Shown here piece after piece: positions 10,653 to 21,255 of a DNA stretch of 64,000 nt. Made by a program: the position numbers and the translations under genes. Source of the DNA: Coprinopsis marcescibilis. Taxonomy: Eukaryota; Basidiomycota; Agaricomycetes; Agaricales; Psathyrellaceae. Location of the stretch: the NCBI GenBank assembly GCA_004369085.1, contig ML210182.1, positions 156,298 through 220,297 on the forward strand, in the 5' to 3' direction. Every line of letters starts with the position of its first letter. The stretch's first letter is position 1. The notes under the pieces are model-generated. The model was not told where the DNA came from. It saw only the letters and a list, made by a program, of their open reading frames with translations, and ran no database searches.

Positions 10653-13307
10653 CTAAGGTTTCGGTGAATCACCAGTAACAGTCTGCCAACTATTTCCCTC
10701 GGGAACCTCCCAATCCCCGTGGCAGTCATACGCCCAATCAGTCTTCGCAATGATCTCCTTCTGCGCATCCACAAACGTGTCTACAGGACACATGCCGTCC
10801 TTTTGCTCGGGACATCCACGGATACCAGTCAGAGGAGCAACACCATCGTTGATGATCACCCGGATCTGCTCGCCTGGTGTCGAGGTGCATGACAAGACTG
10901 CAGGATAAAAGTTAGATTTGCGTCAGTCAGCCTGTAAATGCTGGCGGTAGGCATTGCAACGCACGTTGGAATTGCATGTTCGTCGCAAACGGTGCCAGTT
11001 CCGCAACGCGGAACGCTCGATTATGCGGGATATGTGTGTAGGGCAAAGGTCCGTCAGCGGCGAAGGTCGTCAAATTGAGAGCAGTGATGACTAGAAGCGA
11101 CAATATCAGTACAGCTCGTTCATCGCTAATTCAACTCACTGTTGAGAACAACAACTTCATGCGTCGCATCCACATACAATGACTGTCCCAGTGGGAACGT
11201 AATATCATTGTGAAGCGTTGCGTTGGTCGAAGTGTTGTGCTCCTTGATATGCGTCTTGGTAAGACGAGCAACCAATTCTTGGATCCAACCAATGCCTTGC
11301 ACACGTGCGACTGGGGATCCAAACGCAGAAACATACCTAACATAGACGCCTTATCAGTACACATACCGCCAAACCGCAAACTATACTCTCATACCAGAAA
11401 TAGAGATCAAGGCTGTATTTGACCAATCTGAATCAGCACACAGCTGCGAAGCACCCGCCAAAACAACAAAACTCACGCGTAATCGAAGCCTTCCCATTCG
11501 TCCTCGGTAAATAGTTCGCAGAATTTGGAGTATCCGAGGGCAACAGTCTAATGAAGATCCATCAAGTGATGCTCAGCCTCTGATTAGTGCATGAGCTAAC
11601 CAACTGACCTCGTAAGAACAGGTTTGCTGCATGATGTAGACATCTTCGATGGTCAAATCGAAATCCTTGATCTCGCGTTGAAGCCTTTCCCTCGCATCCT
11701 TGAGGTAGATGTCAGCCCAACGACTGGTGTACCACTTGCCACGGTCAGCCTTGGATTTGACGTTGGCATTCGGGCAACTGCAGATGTGTGAGAAGTATGC
11801 AGAGGACCACGGAAATTGCCTTACGTCTTGTAAGGTGCAAGGGTGTTGTTGAACTGCAAAGCAAAGGGAGCGTTCAGAACAGATATAGCAATGAAAGGTC
11901 TATATGCGTACCCCGTCAGCCTCGATTGTGATGCTCTGTTGGTATTGACCATCGTAAGGGAAGCCAAAGAAGCCAACTGCGAAGTTGAGAGCCGAGGCGA
12001 GCATTCGATCCCTGCAAACATATAAGGCAACTTGGAAGGGGACTTCAGACTCGAACGTACTGAGATTCCGTACGGAACACTGGGATCGTGTTGGATTCGG
12101 TAAAGTTCTAGACTGTGGTCAGACAGGGAGCGCTAAAGATGGCGACTGGTGCATACGTTGAGCAAGAATCCATATTTCATGCGAAGGGAAAACCCAAGAT
12201 CGACTATAAGCTCCGTGGTCAGGATCTTCGGTGCTTCTCAGCGCATAGAAAATTCTTACAGAGTTGCTTGCGTCCGAAGGGGGTGAGCACTGGGGCCATG
12301 TTAGTAAATAAGCTGTGCGAGGGCAACGAGGGCAACGTACGCTCTTCGCCGAGCTTGTAGGTCCTGGAGGATAAAAGTAGTCAGATAACGGGTAAGTATC
12401 GCTGCAAGCACTGGAATTACCATTGGTTCAAGAAGTCTAGGTCGCCTGTTGCAGTCCAATCCTTGGCGTACTTGTTCAACTTGGTGGCCAGTTTAGCAGG
12501 TCCACCATACGACGCTGGGGTGGTATGAGTCAAGTTGTACACCACAGCAGCTGTGTGGTTCTACGTACCCCATGCTGTAGGATACCTAGCACCATGTCGG
12601 TGCAGGAAGTGCAGACCAGTGACCCTGCACGTCTCAGGAGGTTCGGGAGTTGCATCAATACCAAACTTGCCCCTCTCGACGCTGTACCACGGAGACAAGT
12701 TGCCCCACTTCGTGAACAGCTTGAATTCAGAGCTAGTGTGGTTCTTGACAGTCCCGACCTTCGCGATGGCCTGAGGAGGAATGAGCTGGTTGGAGCATTG
12801 TCCGCTCTGGTAGGGGTAAACAGGGGCGGTCGCGATCACGGCGGGTTCAGCGCCTGTAGGGGTACCGCCAGCATAGCCTACGTTGGTCGGGAACATAGAA
12901 GGGAAGGCATTGGTGGGGCTTGCTGGTGGGAACGGCTGCACCTCTGTCGATCCAACCCATGGAGGGGCGAGTGCTGTGAAGCGTTCCCTCTGGCTGCTCG
13001 TCTGCCTGTCATCCCTGGTAATGCCGTCGACCTTCTTGCTAAAGCAGCTCGGACCACATATCGCAAGCTGCATGAGCAAGCAGGCAATGATACCCGTCAC
13101 GAATGCAGCTGCTACGTGCGACGCTCGGACAGGAATGGCCAGTCGTTCGACCTGTGTTGGGCACTTCGGTTTGGCGGCTTTGGGTGAGTGTGATTCGTCT
13201 TCGAAGGCCTCCTGATGGCCAGAGAGCAGAGCTTCACGCTCTGTGGCTCCAGAGGCGCCATACTGGACCTCTGGGTCGTTGTTCACGCTGCTGAACGGCT
13301 TCGTCAT
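10653..13307 (-). CDS. Membrane-anchored histidine acid phosphatase (phytase-like)
   Basis: Multi-exon gene. The signature RHGARYP lies near 12570-12600. Also present are DRMLASALNFAVGFFG, YDLYFWYE, a C-terminal CxxxxxxxMCPVDTF segment and many cysteines, as in fungal 3-phytases and related acid phosphatases that release phosphate through a phospho-His. Before the catalytic domain, a cytosolic Glu-rich N-terminus and a hydrophobic helix (HVAAAFVTGIIACLLMQLAIC) predict a type II membrane protein rather than a secreted phytase. The usual proton-donor motif HD appears as THEVVVLN (near 11145-11165), with Glu in place of Asp. I chose ATG 13307; an in-frame ATG at 13484 would add 59 residues. Introns of about 50-60 nt interrupt it many times. 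Confidence 0.87.
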
Positions 13308-13673
13308 CGCTGAAAGCCCGCCTGTCAAGATCGAACGAACCTTGGGACATTTCAAATGCGCTATATTGCCCGTGGGAACGTCCATCAGTGTTGCCGTCAT
13401 CGGGGGCGAACAAGAGAACTCGGACGGCGAGGACGGTTCTTTCCGAAAGTCTCGCGACGATCTCCTCGACTGCCAGAATACCATTTGTGCTGTATCTATG
13501 AACCTCAGGTTGGCGTTGAATCGCTATTGTCAGCGCAACAGGCCCTGAAACAGGCGTGAGTCCGACAACACAGCACATGTACTACTGTCCCACACACACA
13601 CACGAATTTGTCAAGGTAATTCGTTCTTCGCTGCCCTCGTTGCTGTATCTTCTAACCGTCCTCAGTGGACATC
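13308..13673. other. Divergent promoter region, phosphatase / MYND1
   Basis: About 366 bp between the two divergent start codons. A short CA repeat lies near 13590-13605. No other feature seen. Confidence 0.5.
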
Positions 13674-14472
13674 ATGCCACCGTTGAAACTGTCGCCCTTG
13701 GCGCACAAACACTGTGAAAACTGCTTTGCTATCGATAAAGACCTCAAGGCGAAAGGAAGAACACTCATGCTCTGCGCAGGATGCAAACGGTCTCATTATT
13801 GTGTTGGTCAAATTCATCTGAATTGACATAGGCCTGTAATGAACTGACGCTTTGCCACGCAGGATCGAGAATGCCAAAAGAAACATTGGGCAGAGCATAA
13901 ATCTATATGCCTGCACAACCAGTACTTTTCGGAGCATATGAAGCAATTTGCAACCCCAGGCTCAGGCGACCACCAGCCAGAAGAGATCGAAAAGTACCTC
14001 AAAGAGTGGGTCACAGTACGTTCTTTCCCTTACTTTTCACGCGCTGCCAATTGACATATTCCCCTAGTTCCAGCGAGATACTTTCGCCGTCATCTCAATC
14101 AGTGCTCTCGGTCTACACGAGAACCCAGACACCTTGTACTCTCACTTCCTCTTCATTCAGCTGTCCGCCAACTTCGCCCCGGCTCAGAAACGGGTAAACA
14201 AAAAGAAAGCATTCCAAGTCTTACACGCAAAGTCCACGTCTATGGACGAGTTTGCGAAAAAGTGGCCGGCGAATGTGACGCAGATGCGGCCGTTTGTGGA
14301 AAGGGGAAAGAAGAACCGCGAAACTGGGCTATCGGATGGGACTGTCATCATCTTCATCGCCGTAGCGCAAGCGCTATACATCTCGCACACCTTGGCCATT
14401 GGACTCCTTCCCATCAGGAAATTTAAGTACGACAGCGACTGGGAAAACACCTTGTGCCGGCTGTGCAATTGA
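13674..14472 (+). CDS. MYND-type zinc-finger protein 1
   Basis: Three exons: 13674-13802, 13863-14015 and 14067-14472. The N-terminal MYND finger reads CENC..CAGC..SHYC / DRECQKKHWAEHKSIC, with the intron falling directly after HYC. MYND fingers mediate protein-protein contacts. No SET domain or other catalytic domain follows. The C-terminal ~135 residues (NPDTLYSHFLFIQLS, then a conserved W in YDSDWENTL) are shared with the next three genes but match no family I can name. It is the first of four head-to-tail paralogs. Confidence 0.85.
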
Positions 14473-15057
14473 CGTCTTGGTCTTACCATTTGGCGGACAA
14501 ATGTAGCGCCTTTGCCATGGAACTGCCTGCAATGGTCTTTTTCTATTCCCTTTGCACCAAAGTAGAAGCGCTACCTTTTCTTCACATCGACATCCCACTT
14601 CGACCTGATCACTACGAATACTAGGCCAACCAACCGATATTTTCAAACTCAACGCATCCACAGCCCGTCTTAAATCCTCAGTACAAATCTGCAACTCTAC
14701 CTTCGTTTCGTGCTTCCCAGTAAGCGGAACATGGTGGGGGGATATGAGGCAGCGAAACGGGTGAATCATGGGGGAGAGAGAGATTAGGACGTCCTCGCCT
14801 GGATTTGGTGAACCATCCCCATCCCGCGCAAGAAGGATACCAATTCCTGACGTGTTGACTCGGCAATTGGGTCTTTCACGAATGGCGCTTTGGTGGACGA
14901 AAGTTTGTCCTTTGCAATGTACATAGGACGTGTTCTTAAAATAGACGCATGCTTTAGCTCATTCTCGTGCCAGGGGTAAGACATGTTCCAAAGGGTCAAG
15001 CAGGTAGGAATGATATCGATATCAGACCCTTTCTTAAATTATTTGCCACCATACACA
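14473..15057. other. Spacer between MYND1 and MYND2
   Basis: No gene supported. The minus-strand ORFs (14374-14769, 14784-14999) lack domains and overlap the MYND1 end or sit in non-coding-like sequence. Confidence 0.45.
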
Positions 15058-15893
15058 ATGTCGCCTTCGATAAAACTCACCCCTGCAGCCGAAGCAATCA
15101 AACAGTGTCAGCAGTGCTACGTTTCGGAAGCAGAACTCAAGACACAGGGAAGATCGCTGTTTACCTGCTCTGCATGCCATCGTGCACACTACTGCGTGCG
15201 TCCACCTATCCCGGATAACGTACCATTCACTGACCAGCCATGGGCTTGTTCGCAGTCGCCAGTGCCAGAAACAACATTGGCCCGAACACAAGGGACCATG
15301 CAGACACAACCAAGCCACTAAAGCGGACATGAAGAAATATTTCGTGCCCAGAACTGGAATTCACCAGCCAGTCGAGATCGAAAAATTTCTCAAACCCTGG
15401 CTTCAAGTGAGACAAATGCTATCTCATGTTGCTGAACGCACTTGACAGTAGTTTGGTGAACGAACCAGCTGGGCACTGCGGCGCCTGCGCCATCAGCATG
15501 GCGACAAATCCAGACAATATCTTCACGAAATGACTTTACATCGAGGTTTCGCCCTGCTTCCAACCTGGACAGACCAAGGTCAACGTGAAGAAAGCCTTTA
15601 GGGTTGTACATGAAGCAGCGAGAACGATTGACTCTGTGACCGAGGGTAACCCTGGCTTACGACACAAGATAGATGCGCTCTTGGCCCAAAGCCGCGCATT
15701 GCACGACATGAAACCGGGGAAAGGAGAAACAGACTGGCAAGGGTTCCTCATCGTCGTCGTAAAGGTCCCAGAAGTCGGCTTAGTGCATGCTATCCCGCTT
15801 GGAATGGAGACGGGTTTCCATGAAGTGTTGGGTGACATTCGCCTTTGGAGAGACAACCTCCGCCGAGTTACTGCCTCTGGCGAGGGATTGTAG
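15058..15893 (+). pseudogene. MYND-type zinc-finger gene 2, decayed
   Basis: It aligns with the other three genes: CQQC..CSAC..AHYC at 15100-15195, RQCQKQHWPEHKGPC after intron 1, FLKPWLQ before intron 2, then the family C-terminus to TAG 15891-15893. Three defects are visible. The canonical GT donor at 15196 puts exon 2 out of frame; only a GC donor at 15198 would give HYC-V-RQCQ in register. The start of exon 3 carries a shift of one base relative to the paralogs (between TSWAL and AISM). A TGA at 15531 stands exactly where paralogs have Phe, Tyr or Cys. The downstream frame has stayed open for 120 codons, so decay looks recent. A sequencing error cannot be excluded. Confidence 0.7.
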
Positions 15894-16066
15894 GACAGTT
15901 TGTGTCGTCGAAACAGCATCGTACGTCCCAAGGTTCGCAGGGCTTGGCGTTTGCTTGGCACTAAGAGACACATAGCCTTAAATTAATGACTGACGAACTC
16001 ACAAATAGAGTAGACCCCGCTTGCACTGAAACCAACGTGCTCTCTTAAGAATTCTCTTCATCACTC

Positions 16067-16907
16067 ATGGACACTGAACCCACGACAACTTGGGGTAATG
16101 GCTATCTCACAAGAAAGTTGGCCAAACAATGTCAGAACTGTTTCATCCCAGATAGTAAGCTCAAGGAAGTAGAAGGCAGGAGCATCAAGACTTGCTCAGG
16201 ATGTAACAGAACTCACTATTGCGTACGTGTATATCAAAATGCCCCTACTCTTGCCATAGTGACCATCGTGCAGTCTAGGGAATGTCAGAAAGAGAACTGG
16301 AAATGGCACAAGACAATGTGCAAGGCAAATCAGGCGGCGAAGGAGCTGATGAAGGAGAGTTTCGTCCCTGGAGCAACCACATATCAAGTTATCGAGGTTT
16401 CAAAGTATTTCAAGTCTTGGCTAGATGTAAGTCCATCTTGTCCCGTTGTCATAAGTAGTTGCCAATCAATCCTATACATGATATCAGTACCATCGACCGA
16501 TCCTGGCAAAAGCCGTCATCAGTGCCTTGGAGATAAAGGCCAACAACGACAATTTATTCACTCATTACCTCCACCTCGAGGTATTGCCCAACTTTCTCCC
16601 AGGCAAGAAGCCCGCCGATATCAAAAGGGCGTTCACTTTTCGGAGTGCACGACGCCTTCCTATGGAATTACTGTTGGACTCAAACGCAGTCGGCGCGGAA
16701 CAAATTCACGAACTCTTGCAGAGGAGCAAAGAGGTTCGGAGAGAACTACGGCAGCCTGGATTTGCAATCACCCTGGTCAACATACCCCAGGTTCATTTGG
16801 CGAATCAGATCGTGTACGGCCCCGACAAAAACTGCCTCGAATACGACGAAGACTGGGAGGCAACTCTTCAGTCGCACATTGATAACGGAAAGGTCTTCAA
16901 AGGCTAA
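16067..16907 (+). CDS. MYND-type zinc-finger protein 3
   Basis: Three exons: 16067-16222, 16274-16426 and 16488-16907. The MYND finger is CQNC..CSGC..THYC / SRECQKENWKWHKTMC, complete and with the first intron after HYC as in its neighbours. The C-terminal domain (NNDNLFTHYLHLEVL, ..YDEDWEATL) is the same family-specific region. Probably a scaffold or adaptor by analogy with other MYND proteins; function is not known to me. Confidence 0.85.
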
Positions 16908-17860
16908 ACTGCAGCAGAGTTAACGCACTCTACACACGCGTTCCGCACGACTTAGCTACTCTGTTGGATCGTTAGCTACGGAGACCAGGATTTCGTCTGC
17001 CAAACGCTGAGGATTTCCAGATCAATTCCCCATGAATTTATTCCGAATGTAACTAATAAAGTACAGGTCATTTCCCCCAGAAGGCTGAAGATCCGGGTGG
17101 AGTTTATTTCGGCCTGCAGTATTGAGATGAGGGCAGGAAGGAAGTCAAATGTGAGAATATTTGGCATACCTTTTTATAACCTTATTCCCCCAATCACTCT
17201 ACGCTATCTCAACCGTTCCCCCATCCTCGTCATCGTCCCCTGGATATATAATTGAATCGACAGTCCGGCAGTGGTATGAGAATCCAGTCAAACATAAAGC
17301 AATTGAGGAAATGAGATGCAACGTCAGTCTTCGCACTAGCTCAGTCGTGGCATTTGAGTAAGTCATACTAACCGAGATAATACAATCATTGTTAGTGTTT
17401 CAACTTTCCTGGGTCGGCGCTTGCGATTCGCCAGGAACTGGAGTCGCAGCAAGATGAAGTCCTTCCCCCCAATGCTGAGAACCTCAAGGTCTGCTCGATT
17501 ATACCGCACCGCATACCATACCATGTGTCTGCTACCCCAAACTCATCGCTAGGCTGCCCGGTAGCCCAGGTAGAGGTCGGTGTAGGTCATGTCCGGCGAC
17601 TGCCGAAACGACTAGATCTCGACAAAGGAGACAAATGGGATTCGATGCTGCAAGGAATGCAGGACTTCGCTAATCTCCCAGGCCCCGTGTAGTCAACGTA
17701 CGAATTAATGACCTCACGAAACATGCGTCATCTATCGCTTAGATGGTTGGCGCTCCGGTTCGTACGAGACAATCATTCAGGCCTCAGGGGCGGCATCTGT
17801 CCGAGACAGTCCGTCTCCATTGTCTGACCATAGTTGTTTTGCATAAATCGCCGCTTTGAA
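16908..17860. other. Spacer between MYND3 and MYND4 with an orphan coding-like segment
   Basis: A TATATA at 17244-17250 is followed by an open stretch (about 17242-17360, TVRQWYENPVKHKAIEEM) and a longer one (about 17398-17694). The longer one reads FNFPGSALAIRQELESQQ.. and ends PGPV-stop. The candidate intron 17359-17397 does not keep one frame. The second stretch has a VAQVEV.VGHV..W.SML pattern loosely like the MYND C-terminus, so it may be a relic of a fifth copy. No reliable gene model. Confidence 0.3.
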
Positions 17861-18739
17861 ATGAACTTGGCCAGTACTCAAATGCCTAAGCACCACCACC
17901 ACCGTCATCATCACGACTCGGACTCACCTGGCGCAGCATGGAAACAATGTCAGCACTGCTTCCTGTCCGAGGGCGAGGTTTGGAAGGGTCAGGGACGGCG
18001 ATTGCTCTCGTGCGCTGGGTGCTTGAGGGCGTACTATTGCGTGTGTTTCGACCGCCTTCCTGTCGACAACTTGAACTCCTGACGCGAACCACTTTCAACA
18101 GTGCAAGTCGTGCCAGAAGCAGGATTGGCCGCAGCACAAGCAACTCTGTCAGCATAATCAGAGGATGAGGGAGCAGATGAAAGGATTGTTCAAACCGGGA
18201 CTGGATTGTTACCAAGTCGTTGAGATCGACAAACATCTCAAGACGTGGTTAATCGTAAGTCACCTCGCGAGTCGCACCTTCACTGCGCGTTTTGAAGCTT
18301 CGCTTTGCAGCTCCACAGAACTTTACTGATCCAAGCAGCCGCGAGCGCTCTCCGCATCAGCCACAACCCCGACAGCATCTTCACCACCTGCCTTATGGTA
18401 ATACTCTCACCAAAGTTCAAGCCCAACGAGAAAAATGTCGACGACAGGCAGGCGTTTAGTGTTGAAACTGCTGAGCCCATCCTGCTAAAGGATGTGGCCG
18501 CATCGGATCCGACAGGCAAACAGGGAGAATTGTTTGCAGATGCACTCAGGCAAAGCAGGGAGATGAGGAAGAGCGGGTTGACGGGAATTTGCTTCGTGTA
18601 TGTTCAGGTTCCGCAAGTGCAATTGGGGCATATTTTGCCAACTGCGCTGCCAGGAGGGGTGCATGAGTGTGGGAAGCATTGGAGGAATTGGAGGAAGTAC
18701 TTGCGCGAGTATACGGATAGAGGACAGATCCTTGAATGA
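17861..18739 (+). CDS. MYND-type zinc-finger protein 4, His-rich N-terminus
   Basis: Three exons: 17861-18040, 18102-18254 and 18311-18739. Before the MYND finger (CQHC..CAGC..AYYC / CKSCQKQDWPQHKQLC) lies a histidine cluster, KHHHHRHHHDSD, absent from the other copies, which might bind metal. The C-terminal region (NPDSIFTTCLMVILS, VPQVQLGH) matches the paralogs. Either ATG 17861 or ATG 17882 could be the start. Confidence 0.82.
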
Positions 18740-18886
18740 TTCGAGTGCCCCTGAAATTTGTGCAGCGCATTAACTTGACTTCGATTTCAGTAATTGATAT
18801 AATACAAGGGTAATTAGAAGGTTATTATGAAGCCAGTATCGGGTGGGCATATGTGAAGGCCTCGACAAAGGTACGCAACTTAGCAG

Positions 18887-19582
18887 TCATTGATCGACCG
18901 TGGCGGCTTCTTCATCGACATCGCTTCCTTCGACGTGCTCCGACTCGTCGATCACTTCCTTTCCATTTTTCGCAGGAGGCCTACTTCCCAGGACCGTGGC
19001 GTTGATACTAGAAGCAAAGAGGTTATGGGGTGAAAGCATTTTGAAATATTAAAACGCACTTTAGCATAACCTTGACCTTTTCTCCTTCCGCTCCCTCCAG
19101 CTCGATAGTAAGATGCTTGGCGCCCTTCCATCCATAGCTCCCGGTTGAGAATATGCTCGGCAATAGCGTCAGGCTTCCGATGAATCCTGGGTCAGTAGGG
19201 GCCCCAGGGTTGGTAGCCACGCCGGCAGACCCAATGTGCTCTGCAGCTTCATCTTCCTCGCCCTCTTTCTTCTTGGGCGTTTCAGCGATCGATGGAGGGG
19301 TGTTGGTGATGTGAACGTGAAGTGGCAGGGCCTTCTCTTTGAATTCGGTTCCTGAAATAGGAGGGGGCTGCTTAGGCTACAAAGGGGGTGAATGAGCTAT
19401 GGGTACAGAGTATCTGCGAAGTAAAGCAACAAACCTTGGCTGATGCGGCCTTTTTCTTCCCATTGGCGGTCTTTTGGGCTTTGGTCGCCCGAGGCCCCTC
19501 TTCAGTTTCAGCTCCACGTTTCTTTGCTGTTTAGTCTTCAGAAAGTGCACTGACATACAGAATCCGAAAACTTACCAGGCAT
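18887..19582 (-). CDS. Small nuclear-type protein of unknown function
   Basis: Four or so exons, beginning with a tiny one (ATG CCT G, then an intron). The product starts with a basic, Lys/Ala-rich tract (KKRGAETEEG..KKKAASAK). A globular core follows: ALPLHVHITNTPPSI, DPGFIGSLTLLPSIFSTGSY, GWKGAKHLTIEL, VKVMLKCVLI/INATVLGS. It ends in an acidic tail (SDVDEEAATVDQ). The core looks like a beta-sandwich fold conserved in fungi, but I do not recognise a named family. The basic head and acidic tail suggest a nuclear or chaperone-like role, which is inference. A TATAAG-like element lies about 105 bp upstream. Confidence 0.7.
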
Positions 19583-19919
19583 CTCGTGCTAGTTTGTGAA
19601 AGAAAAGGTGTGGTACGTTGGAGTTGGTGGTGAAAGAAAATGCGTTGGTGAGAAGTTTGAGCCGAAAATGTTGGATGGGTGGGTTCTTATAGGCCAGTCA
19701 AGCGTGGCCGAGTGGCCTGGATTTTGGATTTTACACACAAGAGGTGATGTGGGAGTCGGTGACCTTGACTACGACATATGACCATTGAGACTCCCACTCC
19801 CATTGTCCGTGGAAACATGACGTCACGCGACGGAGGGCGCGTCCGAGCTTTGCGCGGCGGCCTGGCTTTGTCTTCTGTCGTTGAGAAACATCTTAACGAT
19901 TGCATTGTACGCATACCGA

Positions 19920-20898
19920 TTACAGGTCAAATTCAAAGTCCGAATCAGAGTTTCTACGCGCAGGGCCACGGATGTTTTTGGGAGCTCGTGCGTTGACGGA
20001 TGTTGCAGCTGAGCGCATCCTGGAAGATGCGTCGGCGTCCCAGTCTTCTTCTTCATCGTCGCTTAGGCTTTCACTTTGTCGAGATTCTTCGACATAGATC
20101 GCTTCGGAAGGATGGATTGCTCCGCTGACGGCTAACATGGCCTCCAGATCTAGCGTGCATTTTAGCTTGGACCATGCATGTAATAAAGGCATTGATGGCT
20201 CACCGCCTTGTGTTCGATCTCGATCGGAGCCCCAGGCAATGATCTGGTTCAGAATTTCGCCCTTTCGATAGATGATGATCATGGGGATTCGGACATCTGG
20301 AAGGTTTGGTACGCATTTGTCTCCGACAATCGAAACGAATTTGGTCCGGGGAAACTTGGCCGCCAACGCTCTTATGTGAGGGAATGCCTTGTCGCTCCGC
20401 GGAACGCTAGAAAGAAGTTTGAATACCAGTCCTAGGCATAGCGTCACCGAGCTTACCCATCTTTGTACAGAAAGCACACGACTCCTGTGCCAGTTTCGTT
20501 GTCATCGTCCTCCGCGTTCAGATTGCTAGCTTCCGTCACCTCTCGGGTATAGTCTTCCCTGCTGATCGGGATGACCTGGCCAAACCTAGCATCTCTCTGC
20601 TCCCTTCTGTCCTCGGCCAACAGCCTTCTCCTCTGAGCCTCCAATCTCCTGAACTCGTCGTCATCCTTCAGCCTTTGCCCTAATCTTTCGAGTTCAGCCG
20701 CCGTTGAGTCGTTGAGGAGATCGTCGAATGTCGGCGAGCCTGGGGGTGAAGGCGTCGGCGGTGTCTTCTCTCTCGGAGGAAGGATGCCATGTTTTCGAAG
20801 AGCATCATTGCTGTTCAGAACTTCGTCAGCATGTAAATGCAAGACTTTATACACATTCCGACATACAATTCGGTGTCTTCGTTGGGGTTCACGGACAT
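19920..20898 (-). CDS. Phosducin-like protein (PLP2/PhLP2-3 family)
   Basis: Starts MSVNPNEDTE with an intron after the tenth residue, then FNDALRKHGILPP, the typical N-terminal signature of phosducin-like proteins (NEDTEWND.LR..GILP). A charged helix follows, then a thioredoxin-fold domain: GVVCFLYKDG, FPHIRALAAKFPRTKFVSI, CVPNLPDVRIPMIIIYRKGE, and an acidic C-terminus (DDEEEDWDAD). These proteins are co-chaperones of the CCT chaperonin for actin, tubulin and G-beta folding. The thioredoxin domain lacks a redox CxxC, as usual for the family. Divergent from the Dicer gene, 357 bp between start codons. Confidence 0.88.
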
Positions 20899-21255
20899 TA
20901 TGATTGTTTGGGTGCTCAAGACCGAATCACGTTTGCTTTATATGGCGCCCAGAGTGGCTGCGGTGTAGAAAACGCAGTACGCAGCGCCAATCCTGTGTCT
21001 GACATTGTAAATGCTGGATTTCTCGAGACGTTCTGCGGATGATCTTATCGCGCCAAGCCCAAACTAATCTACCCAGGATCATGTGTATGATTCAAACTCC
21101 GTTAGCTGCGGGGAATGTAGTAGGGCGCTTCCTCACCAGCGTTTCTTGTATTGCTTCCAGTCCGCCAGTGGTGTTGTTCCCGAAACCCCGCAAAAGGTCC
21201 TGGAACAACAATATACCCCTTGGACCTTACCCAGAATACCCTATGGTATACAAAA
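20899..21255. promoter_or_regulatory. Divergent promoter region, phosducin-like / Dicer
   Basis: The 357 bp separating two divergent start codons. No TATA box obvious. Any regulatory elements would be shared by the two genes. Confidence 0.45.

Noticed and set aside
12525..13187. 220-codon plus ORF opposite the phosphatase gene
   Set aside because: Exact antisense shadow of the phosphatase first exon, which has clear domain support.
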